Assembly: GCA_002401455.1 (NCBI GenBank)
Contig: NVTE01000010.1
Coordinates: 1-64,000, forward strand
DNA: 64,000 nucleotides
Source of the DNA: Alphaproteobacteria bacterium
GTDB taxonomy: Bacteria > Pseudomonadota > Alphaproteobacteria > Sphingomonadales > Emcibacteraceae
Reading direction: 5' to 3'
Shown here: positions 44,012-53,673 of the stretch, in pieces
Position numbering within the stretch: the stretch's first letter is position 1
Layout of the letters: each line of letters opens with the position of its first letter
Position numbers and translations under genes: made by a program
The notes under the pieces: generated by a model
Seen by the model: only the letters and a program-made list of their open reading frames with translations
What the model was told of the DNA's origin: nothing
Databases searched by the model: none

Positions 44012-44488
44012 ATGACCGTGTATGAGACAATGAAGAGTTTGACGGGACAGTCGGCAAAGGCAATGATTTTAGGGATTGCCCTTACCGTGGGGGGCTGCAG
44101 CATGTTTGGCGGCGGCGATGATGAATCACTTAAAAAAATCGAGGCGGCTGAAGAAGTCTTCCAGATCGGTGTCAACGCCTATCTGTGGCGTGCGTCCCTG
44201 GATACTCTGTCCTTCATGCCCCTGAATAGCGCTGATCATAACGGCGGTGTTATCATGACCGACTGGAAGGTCAACCCCGGCAATGATAAAGAACGGACCA
44301 AGGTCGATATCATCATTCTGGGCCGCAAGCTGACCGCCGACGCCCTGAATGTTACTGTCCACCGCCAAATTGCCAGCAGCAATGGCTGGACCGATGAAGC
44401 ACCCCGCCCCGGCGCGTCCATTAACATCCGCAATGCTATTTTGATGCAGGCCCGACTTCTGCGCCGCAACAATGCGCCAATTAAATAA
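44012..44488 (+). CDS. DUF3576 lipoprotein
   Basis: 158 residues. The hydrophobic N-terminus 'AMILGIALTVGGCSMFGGG' carries a lipobox (VGGC), so it is a likely lipoprotein. The mature part 'IGVNAYLWRASLDTLSFMPLNSADHNGGVIMTDW' (in pieces) and 'LTADALNVTVHRQ' match DUF3576, an alphaproteobacterial family preceding leuS. The proximity to lptE suggests envelope assembly, but no function is known. A GCCCC/GGGGC hairpin (44529-44542) lies in the 100-base gap before leuS. The start at 44012 is chosen over 43931. Confidence 0.87.
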   Translation: MTVYETMKSLTGQSAKAMILGIALTVGGCSMFGGGDDESLKKIEAAEEVFQIGVNAYLWRASLDTLSFMPLNSADHNGGVIMTDWKVNPGNDKERTKVDIIILGRKLTADALNVTVHRQIASSNGWTDEAPRPGASINIRNAILMQARLLRRNNAPIK

Positions 44489-44588
44489 TTTTCAGGTCTG
44501 TTTTTAGGCTGGTAATTTTATACTGGTTGCCCCTTTGGGGGCGATCCGTTCTGAAGCAGTTTTTTACATTTAAGAATCAGGATATGAC

Positions 44589-47192
44589 ATGACACGCTAT
44601 AACGCCGGAATTACCGAGGCAAAATGGCAGAAGATTTGGGCTGACAGCGAAACCTTCACCGCCACAGTAGATACCTCGCGGCCCAAATATTATGTCCTGG
44701 AAATGTTCCCCTACCCCTCGGGCAAGATTCACATGGGTCATGTGCGTAACTATACCCAGGGTGATGTGGTCGCGCGTTACCGGCGGGCAAAAGGCTTTAA
44801 CGTTCTGCATCCCATGGGCTGGGATGCCTTTGGCATGCCAGCGGAAAATGCTGCCATGGAACATAATGTCCATCCGGCCAAATGGACCTATGAAAATATT
44901 GACCATATGCGTGGTCAGCTAAAACAGATGGGCCTCAGCATTGACTGGTCCCGGGAATTTGCCACCTGCGACCCGGAATATTACGCCCAGGAACAAAAAA
45001 TGTTCCTCGACTTCCTCGACGCAGACCTGGTTTACCGCAAGGAATCATGGGTTAACTGGGACCCGGTGGACAATACTGTTCTGGCCAATGAGCAAGTGGT
45101 TGATGGCTGTGGCTGGCGCTCTGGTGCCCCGGTCGAACGTCGCCGCCTGAGCCAGTGGTTCCTGAAAATCACCGATTATGCTGACGAGCTGAATTCAGCC
45201 CTGGACGACCTGCCCCGCTGGCCGGAGAAGGTCCGGACCATGCAGAAGAACTGGATCGGACGGTCCGAGGGCCTGCGCCTTTTCTTTGACATTGAGGGTC
45301 ACGGGGACATTGAAGGTCACGATAAAATTGAGGTCTACACCACCCGCCCGGATACCATTTTCGGGGCCTGCGGCATGGCCATCGCTCCCGATCATCCGCT
45401 GGCAGAAAAACTGGCCGAAAACAATCCTGAACTGGCCACCTTTATCAAGGAATGCCGTACCGGTGCCACCACCGAAGAAGCCATGGAAAAAATGGAGAAG
45501 AAAGGTTTCGACACCGGGGTCACAGCCAAGGCGCCGTTCGAAGACCGTGACCTGCCGCTGTTTGTTGCCAACTTCGTTTTGATGGACTATGGCACGGGGG
45601 CGATCTTTATGTCCGCCGCCCATGACCAGCGCGACCTTGATTTTGCCCATAAATATAACCTTGATGTGCGCACCGTTATCCGGCCAGAGGGCGCAGACGA
45701 CAATTTCAGCGTCGACACCGAAGCCTATACCGGTCCCGGCACCTTGTTTAACTCTGAATTCCTCAATGGCCTGACCATTGACCAGGCCAAAGCAGAGGTC
45801 GCCCGCCGGGCCGAAGACGGGGACTTTGGCCAAAGCACAATTAATTTCCGCCTGCGCGACTGGGGCATCTCCCGCCAGCGCTATTGGGGCTGCCCGATCC
45901 CGATCGTCCATTGTGACGACTGCGGCCTGGTGCCAGTACCAAAACAGGACCTGCCGGTCAAGCTGCCCGATGATGTCACGTTCGACAAGCCGGGCAACCC
46001 GCTGGAGCATCACGCCACCTGGAAAAATGTTGACTGCCCGAAATGCCACAAGCCTGCCCGGCGCGAAACCGATACCTTTGATACTTTTATTGACTCATCC
46101 TGGTATTTCTCCCGCTTCTGTTCACCAAAATCCGCCGATCCGGTCGATAAAGCCGCCGCCGACTACTGGCTACCGGTCGATCAGTATGTCGGTGGGGTCG
46201 AGCATGCGATCCTGCATCTGCTCTATAGCCGTTTTTACACCCGTGCCATGAAAAAAATTGGCCTGTCGTCGGTGTCCGAACCCTTTGATGGCCTGTTCAC
46301 ACAGGGCATGGTCTGCCATGAAACCTATACCGACCCAGAGGGCAAATGGGTCCTGCCCAGCGACGTCATCTGGAGCGAGGACGGCAAAACCGCCCAGACC
46401 CGCACCGGGGAAGGGGTTACCATTGGCCGATCCATCAAGATGTCAAAATCCAAGAAGAATGTGGTCGATCCGACAGAAATCATTGACCAGTACGGCGCTG
46501 ATACCGCCCGCTGGTTCATGCTGTCCGACAGCCCGCCCGAACGGGACCTGGAATGGACCGAAGAAGGCGTTGAAGGCGCCTGGCGCTTTACCCAGCGTTT
46601 GTGGCGCACGGTAACCACCGGCATGGAAAATTTATCACAGTTTGTTAATGTGACCTTGAAATTTCATGGGGATATTCCGGAACCAAGTTATTTCAGCAAA
46701 ACGGCTCAGGATCTGCGCCGGATGTGTCATGTGAGCATTGAAGCCATTGGCCGTGATATTGAGGATTTTCACTTCAACAATTGTGTGGCCCAGATTTATA
46801 AATTTTCCAATGCAGTTGGGGCATTTAAATCCGACAACTCTGACGGGGACAACTATGCCCTCTCCGAAGCCCTGACCACCCTGGTTAAGCTGGTCGCGCC
46901 CATGATGCCTCACCTGGCCGAAGAAATGTGGCAGCAGTTTGGACATGAGGGCATCGTCACCGACAGCCCCTGGCCTGTGGCTCAGGAGGCCCTGATGCAG
47001 GTAAACACCGTGACCATCGCCATCCAGATCAAGGGCAAGCTACGCGACACCATCGAGGTCGCCAAAGATATGGACAAGGCCGAGGTCGAAAAACTGGCCC
47101 TGGCTTCAGAAAAAATCCAGAAGGCCATCGGCGACAACACCATTCGCAAGGTCATCGTGGTGCCCAACCGAATTGTTAACATTGTGATATAG
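44589..47192 (+). CDS. leuS: Leucyl-tRNA synthetase
   Basis: 867-residue class I synthetase. HIGH-type motif as '[13 protein letters not shown]' (~48-51), CP1 editing domain with '[22 protein letters not shown]' and '[19 protein letters not shown]', zinc-like '[25 protein letters not shown]' (in pieces), and '[13 protein letters not shown]' (KMSKS, ~617). The C-terminal anticodon and tRNA-binding domains are complete. It charges tRNA-Leu and edits isoleucine and methionine analogues. The order DUF3576-leuS-lptE-holA is conserved in alphaproteobacteria. Confidence 0.98.
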   Translation: MTRYNAGITEAKWQKIWADSETFTATVDTSRPKYYVLEMFPYPSGKIHMGHVRNYTQGDVVARYRRAKGFNVLHPMGWDAFGMPAENAAMEHNVHPAKWTYENIDHMRGQLKQMGLSIDWSREFATCDPEYYAQEQKMFLDFLDADLVYRKESWVNWDPVDNTVLANEQVVDGCGWRSGAPVERRRLSQWFLKITDYADELNSALDDLPRWPEKVRTMQKNWIGRSEGLRLFFDIEGHGDIEGHDKIEVYTTRPDTIFGACGMAIAPDHPLAEKLAENNPELATFIKECRTGATTEEAMEKMEKKGFDTGVTAKAPFEDRDLPLFVANFVLMDYGTGAIFMSAAHDQRDLDFAHKYNLDVRTVIRPEGADDNFSVDTEAYTGPGTLFNSEFLNGLTIDQAKAEVARRAEDGDFGQSTINFRLRDWGISRQRYWGCPIPIVHCDDCGLVPVPKQDLPVKLPDDVTFDKPGNPLEHHATWKNVDCPKCHKPARRETDTFDTFIDSSWYFSRFCSPKSADPVDKAAADYWLPVDQYVGGVEHAILHLLYSRFYTRAMKKIGLSSVSEPFDGLFTQGMVCHETYTDPEGKWVLPSDVIWSEDGKTAQTRTGEGVTIGRSIKMSKSKKNVVDPTEIIDQYGADTARWFMLSDSPPERDLEWTEEGVEGAWRFTQRLWRTVTTGMENLSQFVNVTLKFHGDIPEPSYFSKTAQDLRRMCHVSIEAIGRDIEDFHFNNCVAQIYKFSNAVGAFKSDNSDGDNYALSEALTTLVKLVAPMMPHLAEEMWQQFGHEGIVTDSPWPVAQEALMQVNTVTIAIQIKGKLRDTIEVAKDMDKAEVEKLALASEKIQKAIGDNTIRKVIVVPNRIVNIVI

Positions 47193-47200
47193 GAAAGCCC

Positions 47201-47731
47201 ATGAAATTTGTTCTGCTGCTCATATCTGCCATGATCCTATCTGGCTGTGGCTTCAAGCCCATGTATGGACAATTTTCTGATGACGGCAGCGACTTGCGCG
47301 ACGTCATGGCCAATATCCGGGTCACCGATATCACCGAACAGGGACGGCCCTCGCGCATTGGGCAGGTTATCCGCAATAATCTGCTCGACCGGCTGACGCC
47401 CTTTGGCGAAACAAAATCGGCGGAATTTGTGCTGAAAGTCACTTTCCTGATCGAAGAACATGGTTATGGCATCCGGGCCAATGAGAGTGTCACCCTGCAG
47501 AACCTGAAGCTGGTCACCACCTATCAGCTGGAAGATATAAATACCTCGAAAGTGGTTCTGGACTTTGCCGCCCGGGCTTTGGTGACTTATGACTTGGCCC
47601 AGTCGGATTATTCCAATATGATCGCCCGCAATGCGGCGTTGAAACGTCTGTCAGAAGAAGTTGCCAACCAGATGGCCGCCCGCATTGGCGCCTATTTCAG
47701 CAAAACGGCAGCAAAAGAACAGCCTCAATGA
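47201..47731 (+). CDS. lptE: LPS assembly lipoprotein LptE
   Basis: 176 residues with a lipoprotein signal: 'FVLLLISAMILSGCGFKPMYGQ' in outline, lipidated Cys in 'LSGCG'. 'RVTDITEQGRPSRIGQVIRNNLLDRL', 'EFVLKVTFLIEEHGYGIRANESVTLQNLKLVTTYQL' (in pieces) and a conserved 'ALVTYDLAQSDYSNMIARNAALKRLSEEVANQMAARI' helix match LptE/RlpB. It plugs LptD at the outer membrane. It starts 8 bases after leuS; its stop overlaps the holA start (ATGA). Confidence 0.92.
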   Translation: MKFVLLLISAMILSGCGFKPMYGQFSDDGSDLRDVMANIRVTDITEQGRPSRIGQVIRNNLLDRLTPFGETKSAEFVLKVTFLIEEHGYGIRANESVTLQNLKLVTTYQLEDINTSKVVLDFAARALVTYDLAQSDYSNMIARNAALKRLSEEVANQMAARIGAYFSKTAAKEQPQ

Positions 47732-48750
47732 AATTAAACAAAAACGACGTCACGGCACAGATCAAAAAACTCAGCCCCGCTTACCGGGCTGTGCTGATTT
47801 ATGGCCGAGATGAAGGCCTGGTGCGCGAACGGGCCGACAAGATTGCCCGCCAGATCGTCGAAGACCTGCGCGATGCCTTCCAGGTGGCCAATATCGAGCC
47901 GGACCGGCTTAAAGCCGAACCCTTCCTGATGGCCGATGAGGCGGCGGCCATTTCCATGATGGGCGGCCGGCGGGTGATCCGGGTTGACGGCGCCGGAGAG
48001 AATGTGACGGCAGCGGCTAAATCATTTCTGGCTGACCCCATTGGTGATGGACTGGTGATCATCACCGCCGGCGGCATCCGGGCCACATCGCCACTGGTTA
48101 AGCTATTCAATAAAGCCAAAAATGCCGCCGCCATCGCCTGTTATGAGGATAACGTCGGCGACCTGCAAACTCTTATACTTGAAGTCATGGGCAAGTATAA
48201 CCTGCGGGTTGATCCGGACGCAGCCTCTTTTCTCAAGAATAACCTGGGCGGGGACCGGATGGTCTCCCGGGGCGAGCTGGAAAAACTGGCGCTCTATATG
48301 GGGACAGACAAGACGACCGTCAGCCTGGAGGATGCCCGGGCCTGTGTCGGCGACAGTGGCAGCCTGACCCTGGATATGATCGCGACAGCGACCACCGGCG
48401 GCGACCTGAAACTGTTGGACAAAACCCTGTTCAAGGCGTTCAACCGGGGGGAAAGCCCGATTCCGATCCTGCGTAATCTGGCCCGGCGACTACAAAAACT
48501 GCATCTGGTGCGCGGCAGTATGGATCAGGGTATATCTGCGGAAAAGGCGGTCACGGCCGTGGTCTATAGCCCCTATTCGCCGGAAAAGAAGTCCCTGATG
48601 GGCCAACTTGGCAAATGGTCAACGTCAAAACTGGGCAACGCGCTGGAAATTGTCATGGAAGCCGAAGCCGACTGCAAGGTGACCGGCTTACCGACCGAGG
48701 CCATTTGTGCCCGCGCCTGTTTGCGCATCGCTAACGCCGCTCGAGTGTAA
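47728..48750 (+). CDS. holA: DNA polymerase III subunit delta
   Basis: 340 residues: 'YRAVLIYGRDEGLVRERADKIARQIV', 'EPFLMADEAAAISMMGGRRVIRVDGAGEN' (the alphaproteobacterial form of the clamp-opening wrench), 'GDRMVSRGELEKLALYMG', 'SLTLDMIATATTGGDLKLLDKTLFKAFNRGESPIPILRNLARRLQKL' (in pieces). It is a clamp-loader subunit that opens the beta clamp. It overlaps lptE by 4 bases (ATGA), so it is translationally coupled. Confidence 0.94.
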   Translation: MKLNKNDVTAQIKKLSPAYRAVLIYGRDEGLVRERADKIARQIVEDLRDAFQVANIEPDRLKAEPFLMADEAAAISMMGGRRVIRVDGAGENVTAAAKSFLADPIGDGLVIITAGGIRATSPLVKLFNKAKNAAAIACYEDNVGDLQTLILEVMGKYNLRVDPDAASFLKNNLGGDRMVSRGELEKLALYMGTDKTTVSLEDARACVGDSGSLTLDMIATATTGGDLKLLDKTLFKAFNRGESPIPILRNLARRLQKLHLVRGSMDQGISAEKAVTAVVYSPYSPEKKSLMGQLGKWSTSKLGNALEIVMEAEADCKVTGLPTEAICARACLRIANAARV

Positions 48751-48760
48751 AAAGGGGCCT

Positions 48761-48783
48761 GCAAGCCTAATAGGACGGCTTGC
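48761..48783. terminator. Possible shared hairpin between holA and echA
   Basis: GCAAGCC (48761-48767) and GGCTTGC (48777-48783) pair around a 9-base loop containing the echA stop. On the minus strand it runs toward CCTTTTT. It may end either convergent transcript; the T-tract is not ideal. Confidence 0.35.
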
Positions 48784-49543
48784 GTTTAGTGAGAAAGGCC
48801 TCAACGCCTTCTTTGTGATCCGCGCCATCAAAAGCATCCAGGAAAATATCTTCTGACACGATGTCATCCTCCCGAACCCCACCCTGAATACGCGCGATAA
48901 GCTTCTTGATCTCCCACAGACTGTGGGGGCTGTTGGCGAGCAGAATATCACTATAGTCCCGCACTTCCTGTTCCAGACTGCCCACCGGGTAAATTTCATT
49001 GACCAGCCCCATGCTCAGGGCCTTATCCGCCCCAATGATGCGGGCCGAGAACAAGATATCACGGGTCGCCGCCGGCCCCACCTGGTCCAGCAGTCGCCGG
49101 GTGTCTGACAGACCATAAACCAGCCCGAGCTTAGCCGGGGTAATGCCGTAACGGGATTTCTCATCGCCAAACCGCAGGTCGCAGCTAAGGGCCAGGATAC
49201 AGCCCCCGCCAATACAGGCCCCGGCGATCATGGCTATGGTCGGGCCGGTAAAACCCTCCAGCGCCAGACAGGCTGCCCGTATGGCCGCCCGGTTCTGATC
49301 CCGAGCGTCCCGGTCCTTCATGAACAGGTCAAATTCGCTGATATCAGCCCCGGCACAGAAAATTTTCGGTACCGCCGAGCACAGGATCAAAATTCTGATC
49401 TCCGGATCATTTTCGGCCTGTTGAACCAGATCCGGTATCGCTCGCCACATGTCTATATTGAGGGCATTTTTCCGGTCTGGTCGGTTCAGGGTGAGCCACG
49501 CGATATGGTGATCTTTTTTCAGGTATATAAATTGTTCATTCAT
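48767..49543 (-). CDS. Enoyl-CoA hydratase/isomerase family protein
   Basis: 258-residue crotonase-fold protein: 'AWLTLNRPDRKNALN', oxyanion-hole 'PKIFCAGADISEFD', 'GPTIAMIAGACIGGGCILALSCDLRFGDE', and 'SRYGITPAKLGLVYGLSDTRRLLDQVG'. The catalytic acidic residues vary among crotonases, so hydratase, isomerase or another CoA activity cannot be separated. The start at 49543 (MNEQF) is chosen over upstream in-frame ATGs because it fits the family. It converges with holA. Confidence 0.88.
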   Translation of the reverse strand: MNEQFIYLKKDHHIAWLTLNRPDRKNALNIDMWRAIPDLVQQAENDPEIRILILCSAVPKIFCAGADISEFDLFMKDRDARDQNRAAIRAACLALEGFTGPTIAMIAGACIGGGCILALSCDLRFGDEKSRYGITPAKLGLVYGLSDTRRLLDQVGPAATRDILFSARIIGADKALSMGLVNEIYPVGSLEQEVRDYSDILLANSPHSLWEIKKLIARIQGGVREDDIVSEDIFLDAFDGADHKEGVEAFLTKRKPSY

Positions 49544-49599
49544 GGGCGCAACCATAACCGATGAGGGAGAAAAATAAAGCAAAAGATGAGGATAGTTAC

Positions 49600-50487
49600 T
49601 TAATCAAGAGCGAATTTAGCAATCGCCATCACCTTGTTTCCCCTCCCAATATATTCCAGATAATCAAAACTGGTAGATCGGGCAAGGGAAATTCCCCGGC
49701 CATGAAATTTTGTATTACTGGAAAAATCCACATCCAGATAATCGGCATAATTAAACCCCGTCCCTTGATCCTCGATCTTGAAACAGACCAGATTATCCTC
49801 CCTCTGGAAGGCAATTTCCACATATCTGTCTTTATACTCGGGACGGGCCAGACGAGATTTTATTTCATCCCTATGGCTGTTATTCTCCATCAATCTCCAT
49901 TTTTCTTCATGGTCGATTTCTAGATTACCATGTTCAATACCATTGGCAATCAACTCAAACAATCCAAAGGCAATCCGATCCGGATCTGGACAGGTTAAAG
50001 CCAGCATAGTGGTCAGGGCCTCTGCCTCCTCAAAGGTTCTTATGCGGAATGTTCCTTGGGTGATGACCCCGATCACGGACTGACGTGAGGCGATTTCCCG
50101 CCGGAAAGCCCGCCGCTGGGAAAATTCATTTTCAGCACAGAGAATCATGGAAAAGAGAAGTTGGTCTGTGAAGGATTGGGGCAACCATTGATAGGAGGCC
50201 TTAAGGCGAAATGACTTGATATCTGCCTGGTCGCCCCCCCCCAGAGTCAGGATCAACGGGATATCCCTGAGTTGGTCATGTTTGACCAGTTTTTTTATAA
50301 AATCCGGCTCTTCTGACACATAGCTATAAGCAACGATGATGGTGTGAATTTCTTTGATAGAGTCACAAAGAAGTTCGCAACCATCCCTAAAACCAGTTAC
50401 CTCCACATAAGGGGATTTTATGGCATCAAGGGCTGAAACAATGTCGGTTTGGTGTGCTGAGGGTGTGTGAATAACCAATATTTTCAT
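49600..50487 (-). CDS. Pseudo-receiver plus HATPase (RsbW-like) protein
   Basis: 295 residues. The N-terminal ~120 residues have a receiver-like outline ('MKILVIHTPSAHQTDIVSAL', 'HTIIVAYSYVSEEPDF', 'DIPLILTLGGGDQ') but lack the acidic pocket and the phospho-Asp. The C-terminal ~150 residues are a GHKL ATPase of anti-sigma type: 'FGLFELIANGIEHGN' (N box), 'IEDQGTGFNYADYL' (G1) and 'FHGRGISLARS' (G2). It has no dimerisation/His domain. It resembles a partner-switch serine kinase/anti-sigma component and is transcribed divergently from the chemotaxis operon, whose end encodes a STAS antagonist and a PP2C phosphatase. Confidence 0.8.
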   Translation of the reverse strand: MKILVIHTPSAHQTDIVSALDAIKSPYVEVTGFRDGCELLCDSIKEIHTIIVAYSYVSEEPDFIKKLVKHDQLRDIPLILTLGGGDQADIKSFRLKASYQWLPQSFTDQLLFSMILCAENEFSQRRAFRREIASRQSVIGVITQGTFRIRTFEEAEALTTMLALTCPDPDRIAFGLFELIANGIEHGNLEIDHEEKWRLMENNSHRDEIKSRLARPEYKDRYVEIAFQREDNLVCFKIEDQGTGFNYADYLDVDFSSNTKFHGRGISLARSTSFDYLEYIGRGNKVMAIAKFALD

Positions 50488-50761
50488 GGAATAGTCATGT
50501 CCTGTAATTGAGGAAAGAATAGCATACTCAAAAAAATAATTACCAATTTAGCAATTTAACAAACTTAATATCAGCCAATACCGCCACAGTATAACAAGAT
50601 AAATACAGTCTTCAAGTTGCACATTTGTTTATTAGAATATTCTTTATAATTATATTCGTAATTTATAATAATCTTAAACTTATATTAAGCTTTAGATCCT
50701 AAATTTCTAATCATAAGGGCATAAGCCATAGAGCTTAAGCCATCAGGACAAAATATGGTTA
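50488..50761. promoter_or_regulatory. Divergent promoter region of the chemotaxis operon
   Basis: 274 bases, very AT-rich, with no gene. The octamer ATGGTTAA (TTAACCAT on the other strand) covers 50755-50762 and overlaps the ATG of the first operon gene; the 12-mer ATGGTTAATGGA also occurs in the palindrome at 13194. No clear -35/-10 or -24/-12 element was identified. Confidence 0.4.
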
Positions 50762-51088
50762 ATGGAGAATAATGTGGGTATATTTAAGCTAACCGATTCC
50801 GAAAATGAAATTCAGCTGGATATGGCACCCGTCATGGACCTGACCGTAGCCGAAGACCTGCGGCTTAGCTTTCTGGACTGCCTATCACACGGCAAAACCA
50901 TAAAAATCATGGCCGGGGATGTTGACCGGATAACCACCCCCTGTCTTCAGGTGCTCTTCGCTATGAAAGCGAAAACAATAGAGCAAAACATTGATTTCAT
51001 AATTCCCACGATATCCGAGGCCTTTCAGAAAGCCCTGAAAGAAGTCGGCCTCACGGACCAGTTTATTACTTCGGAGCATAACGAATGA
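50762..51088 (+). CDS. STAS-domain protein at the head of the chemotaxis operon
   Basis: 108 residues of the STAS/NTP-binding (MlaB-like) type: 'VMDLTVAEDLRLSFLDCLSHGKTIKIMAGDVDRITTPCLQVLFAMKAKTIEQNIDF' in pieces. The position that carries the phospho-Ser in SpoIIAA is a Thr-Pro ('ITTPCLQVL'). Such small STAS proteins often precede cheY-cheA in alphaproteobacterial clusters. Its stop overlaps the cheY start (ATGA), so it is coupled. The exact role is unknown; adaptor to the partner switch is a guess. Confidence 0.85.
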   Translation: MENNVGIFKLTDSENEIQLDMAPVMDLTVAEDLRLSFLDCLSHGKTIKIMAGDVDRITTPCLQVLFAMKAKTIEQNIDFIIPTISEAFQKALKEVGLTDQFITSEHNE

Positions 51089-51450
51089 GCAGAACCGCCC
51101 TAACAATTGATGATTCAAAAACCATGAGAGATATGGTGGCCTTTACCCTGAAAAATGCAGGTTTTGACGTGACCGAAGCTGAAAATGGCCAGCTTGGTCT
51201 GGATCAGATAAACGGCTCTTCTTTTGATGTCATCATAACAGATATTAACATGCCGGTAATGGACGGCATCACTTTCACCCGGGAAGCACGAAAACGAGCT
51301 GAGGCCAGGACAACCCCCATTCTCATCCTAACCACGGAAAGTGGGGCCGACCTTAAAAGTGAAGGCCGTGATGCCGGAGCCACCGGCTGGATTGTGAAAC
51401 CCTTTAATCCTGAAAAGCTATTACAGGTTGTAGAAAAGGTCTGCGGGTAA
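51085..51450 (+). CDS. cheY: Chemotaxis response regulator CheY
   Basis: 121-residue single receiver domain: 'ALTIDDSKTMRDMVAFTL' (acidic pair), phospho-Asp53 in 'VIITDINMPVMDG', Thr in 'ILILTTESG' and Lys in 'GWIVKPFNPEKL'. Phosphorylated by CheA, it binds the flagellar switch or acts as a phosphate sink. It overlaps the STAS gene by 4 bases; cheA follows 69 bases later. Confidence 0.94.
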   Translation: MSRTALTIDDSKTMRDMVAFTLKNAGFDVTEAENGQLGLDQINGSSFDVIITDINMPVMDGITFTREARKRAEARTTPILILTTESGADLKSEGRDAGATGWIVKPFNPEKLLQVVEKVCG

Positions 51451-51519
51451 GTTCCCCTGGCATGACCACGGTATGATCCTGGAATGGTCCAGAAATAAAA
51501 GTCAGAAAAAGGAAATTTT

Positions 51520-53673
51520 ATGTCAGATTCAATGGAGCAGTTTAAAATAGTCTTCTTTGAAGAATGTTCCGAACTTTTGATAAGTCTTGAAGAAGGCCTG
51601 ATGCAACTGCACAGAGGCGACAGTGACGATGAAACCATTCATGCGGTTTTCCGGGCTGTCCACTCGATCAAAGGCGGGGCCGGGGCTTTTGGTTTTGACC
51701 GTCTGGTAGCTTTTGCTCATATTCAGGAAACCCTCCTTGATGAAATGCGTGCCGGCACCCTTGAGATGAAAAAGGATTATATCGACATTCTGCTTCAAGC
51801 CTATGACATCCTGAGCGAACTGGTTGGTGCCGCCCAGCGCAATGTTGACATGGAAGAAGGATTTGGTGGCGATGCGGCCCAGGCCATGCAAAAAGTCATG
51901 GAGACAATCGAGGCCTCTGACGACACCCCTCAGGAACACTCTGATGACGACAGCACGCCGGCCACAGCCTCCGCTACTCAGGGCATTAACACCCGCCTCT
52001 TCTCCATAATCTTCAAACCTTTTATCGGTCTGTATCAGCGGGCTAATGAACCCATACTGCTGATCCGGGAACTGAATGACCTAGGCGACCTGACCGTGGA
52101 TCTGGATACATCCGACATGCCGTCGTTGGATGAGATGCACGGCGAGCATGCTTATTTCTCCTGGAAATTCAGTCTGGTGACCGAATTTGACGAGAATGCC
52201 ATTCTCGAGGTATTTGAATTCGTCGAAGGCGATTGTGAACTGGAGATTAAGGACCTTGGCCCCATCCCGGCATCCGCTGAAGACAGCGCGACAGATGCCG
52301 CAGCCATCACAGAAAAAAGCTCTTCATCCCCTGACGGCCCAGCTCCAACACAATCTAAAACTACCGCTCCGGCAGCTCCCCAAGGCGGGGGAAATGGCAG
52401 CGAAGCCGTAGTCAGCCAATCGATCCGGGTCGAGCTGGACAAGGTGGACCGGCTGGTCAATATGGTCGGAGAACTGGTAATCACACAGGCCATGCTGCGC
52501 GAACAGGGTAGCCAGCTTCTGGTGGAACAATATCCAAATCTTGTCCAGGGTATCGAAGAACTGTCCCGACATATCCGCGACCTACAAGAAAGCGTCATGG
52601 CGATCCGGGCCCAACCGGTAAAGTCGGTCTTTTCCCGTATGCCGCGTCTGGTCCGGGAACTGACGGCTTCCCTGAATAAAAAAGCCCGACTGGTGATGAC
52701 CGGTGAAGAGACCGAGGTTGATAAAACCGTCACCGAAAGAATTGGTGATCCCCTGATGCATATGATCCGCAACAGCGTCGATCACGGGCTCGAATCGCCA
52801 GAAGACCGTCTTAAAGCCGGCAAACCCGAAGAGGGCGTCATCCATCTTTCAGCCTTTCACCGGGGCGGCCGGATATTCATCGAAATCGAAGACGACGGCG
52901 CAGGCATTAACCGGAAGGTGGTCCTGAAAAAGGCCATTGAAAGTGGCTTGGTGACCCCCGATGCCAACTTGACCAATGAAGAAATTGACAATCTGATCTT
53001 CCTGCCCGGTTTCTCCACCGCCGAAAGTGTGACCAAAGTCTCCGGACGCGGAGTCGGGATGGATGTTGTCCGCAAGAATATTCAAAGCCTCGGCGGCCGG
53101 GTCTCCATCAGTTCCGTCACCGGCAAGGGCAGCAAATTCACCATGTCCCTGCCCCTGACCCTGGCGGTCATGGATGGCATGGTGGTCGAGATCGGTGATG
53201 AAAAATTTGTCCTGCCCCTGGTCAATATTATCCAGACCCTGCGCCCGACACCTTCGGAGGTCAACAGCCTGCCCGATGGCCGTAATCTGATGATGTTCCG
53301 GGATGAATATATCTTCCTGGTGCCGCTCTATGACGTCTTCGATGTCCCAGACGCCATAACAAACCCCTGCGAGGGCCTGGTGGTGGTGGTCGAAGGCGAC
53401 GGCGGCATGCTCATGGGGTTCATTGTTGACGACCTGGTAAATCAGCAGCAGGTGGTGATCAAAAGCCTGGAAACAAATTATGAACTTATTGAAGGCGTCT
53501 CCGGCGCAACCATTCTCGGCAATGGGCGGGTGTCGCTGATTGTCGACATCGCCACCGTCCAGGAGATGGCAGCAAAACAATATTCCAAGCCCCAGACATT
53601 CGATCAGGATACCGAAAGTTCCTTATCGCAGGATACTTCATCCTTGGCACAAATCAGCGTAGAGGTCCACTAA
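51520..53673 (+). CDS. cheA: Chemotaxis histidine kinase CheA
   Basis: 717 residues. HPt domain with phospho-His48 ('AVHSIKGGAGAFGF'), a divergent second domain (~165-250), an acidic/Pro linker, the dimerisation helix pair ('VELDKVDRLVNMVGELVITQAML'), GHKL ATPase ('MIRNSVDHGLE', 'IEDDGAGINRK', 'GRGVGMDVVRK', 'KGSKFTMSLPLTLAVMDGMVV') and a CheW-like regulatory domain. It is complete. It phosphorylates CheY and CheB under receptor control. Its stop overlaps the cheW start by one base (TAATG). Confidence 0.97.
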   Translation: MSDSMEQFKIVFFEECSELLISLEEGLMQLHRGDSDDETIHAVFRAVHSIKGGAGAFGFDRLVAFAHIQETLLDEMRAGTLEMKKDYIDILLQAYDILSELVGAAQRNVDMEEGFGGDAAQAMQKVMETIEASDDTPQEHSDDDSTPATASATQGINTRLFSIIFKPFIGLYQRANEPILLIRELNDLGDLTVDLDTSDMPSLDEMHGEHAYFSWKFSLVTEFDENAILEVFEFVEGDCELEIKDLGPIPASAEDSATDAAAITEKSSSSPDGPAPTQSKTTAPAAPQGGGNGSEAVVSQSIRVELDKVDRLVNMVGELVITQAMLREQGSQLLVEQYPNLVQGIEELSRHIRDLQESVMAIRAQPVKSVFSRMPRLVRELTASLNKKARLVMTGEETEVDKTVTERIGDPLMHMIRNSVDHGLESPEDRLKAGKPEEGVIHLSAFHRGGRIFIEIEDDGAGINRKVVLKKAIESGLVTPDANLTNEEIDNLIFLPGFSTAESVTKVSGRGVGMDVVRKNIQSLGGRVSISSVTGKGSKFTMSLPLTLAVMDGMVVEIGDEKFVLPLVNIIQTLRPTPSEVNSLPDGRNLMMFRDEYIFLVPLYDVFDVPDAITNPCEGLVVVVEGDGGMLMGFIVDDLVNQQQVVIKSLETNYELIEGVSGATILGNGRVSLIVDIATVQEMAAKQYSKPQTFDQDTESSLSQDTSSLAQISVEVH

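Noticed and set aside
44489-44588. T-box or attenuator before leuS
   Set aside because: Only a short GCCCC/GGGGC hairpin is present; there is no leader peptide of Leu codons and no T-box core.
45195-46049. 284-codon open frame antisense to leuS
   Set aside because: It is antisense to conserved leuS sequence and its composition is typical of shadow frames; no family similarity seen.
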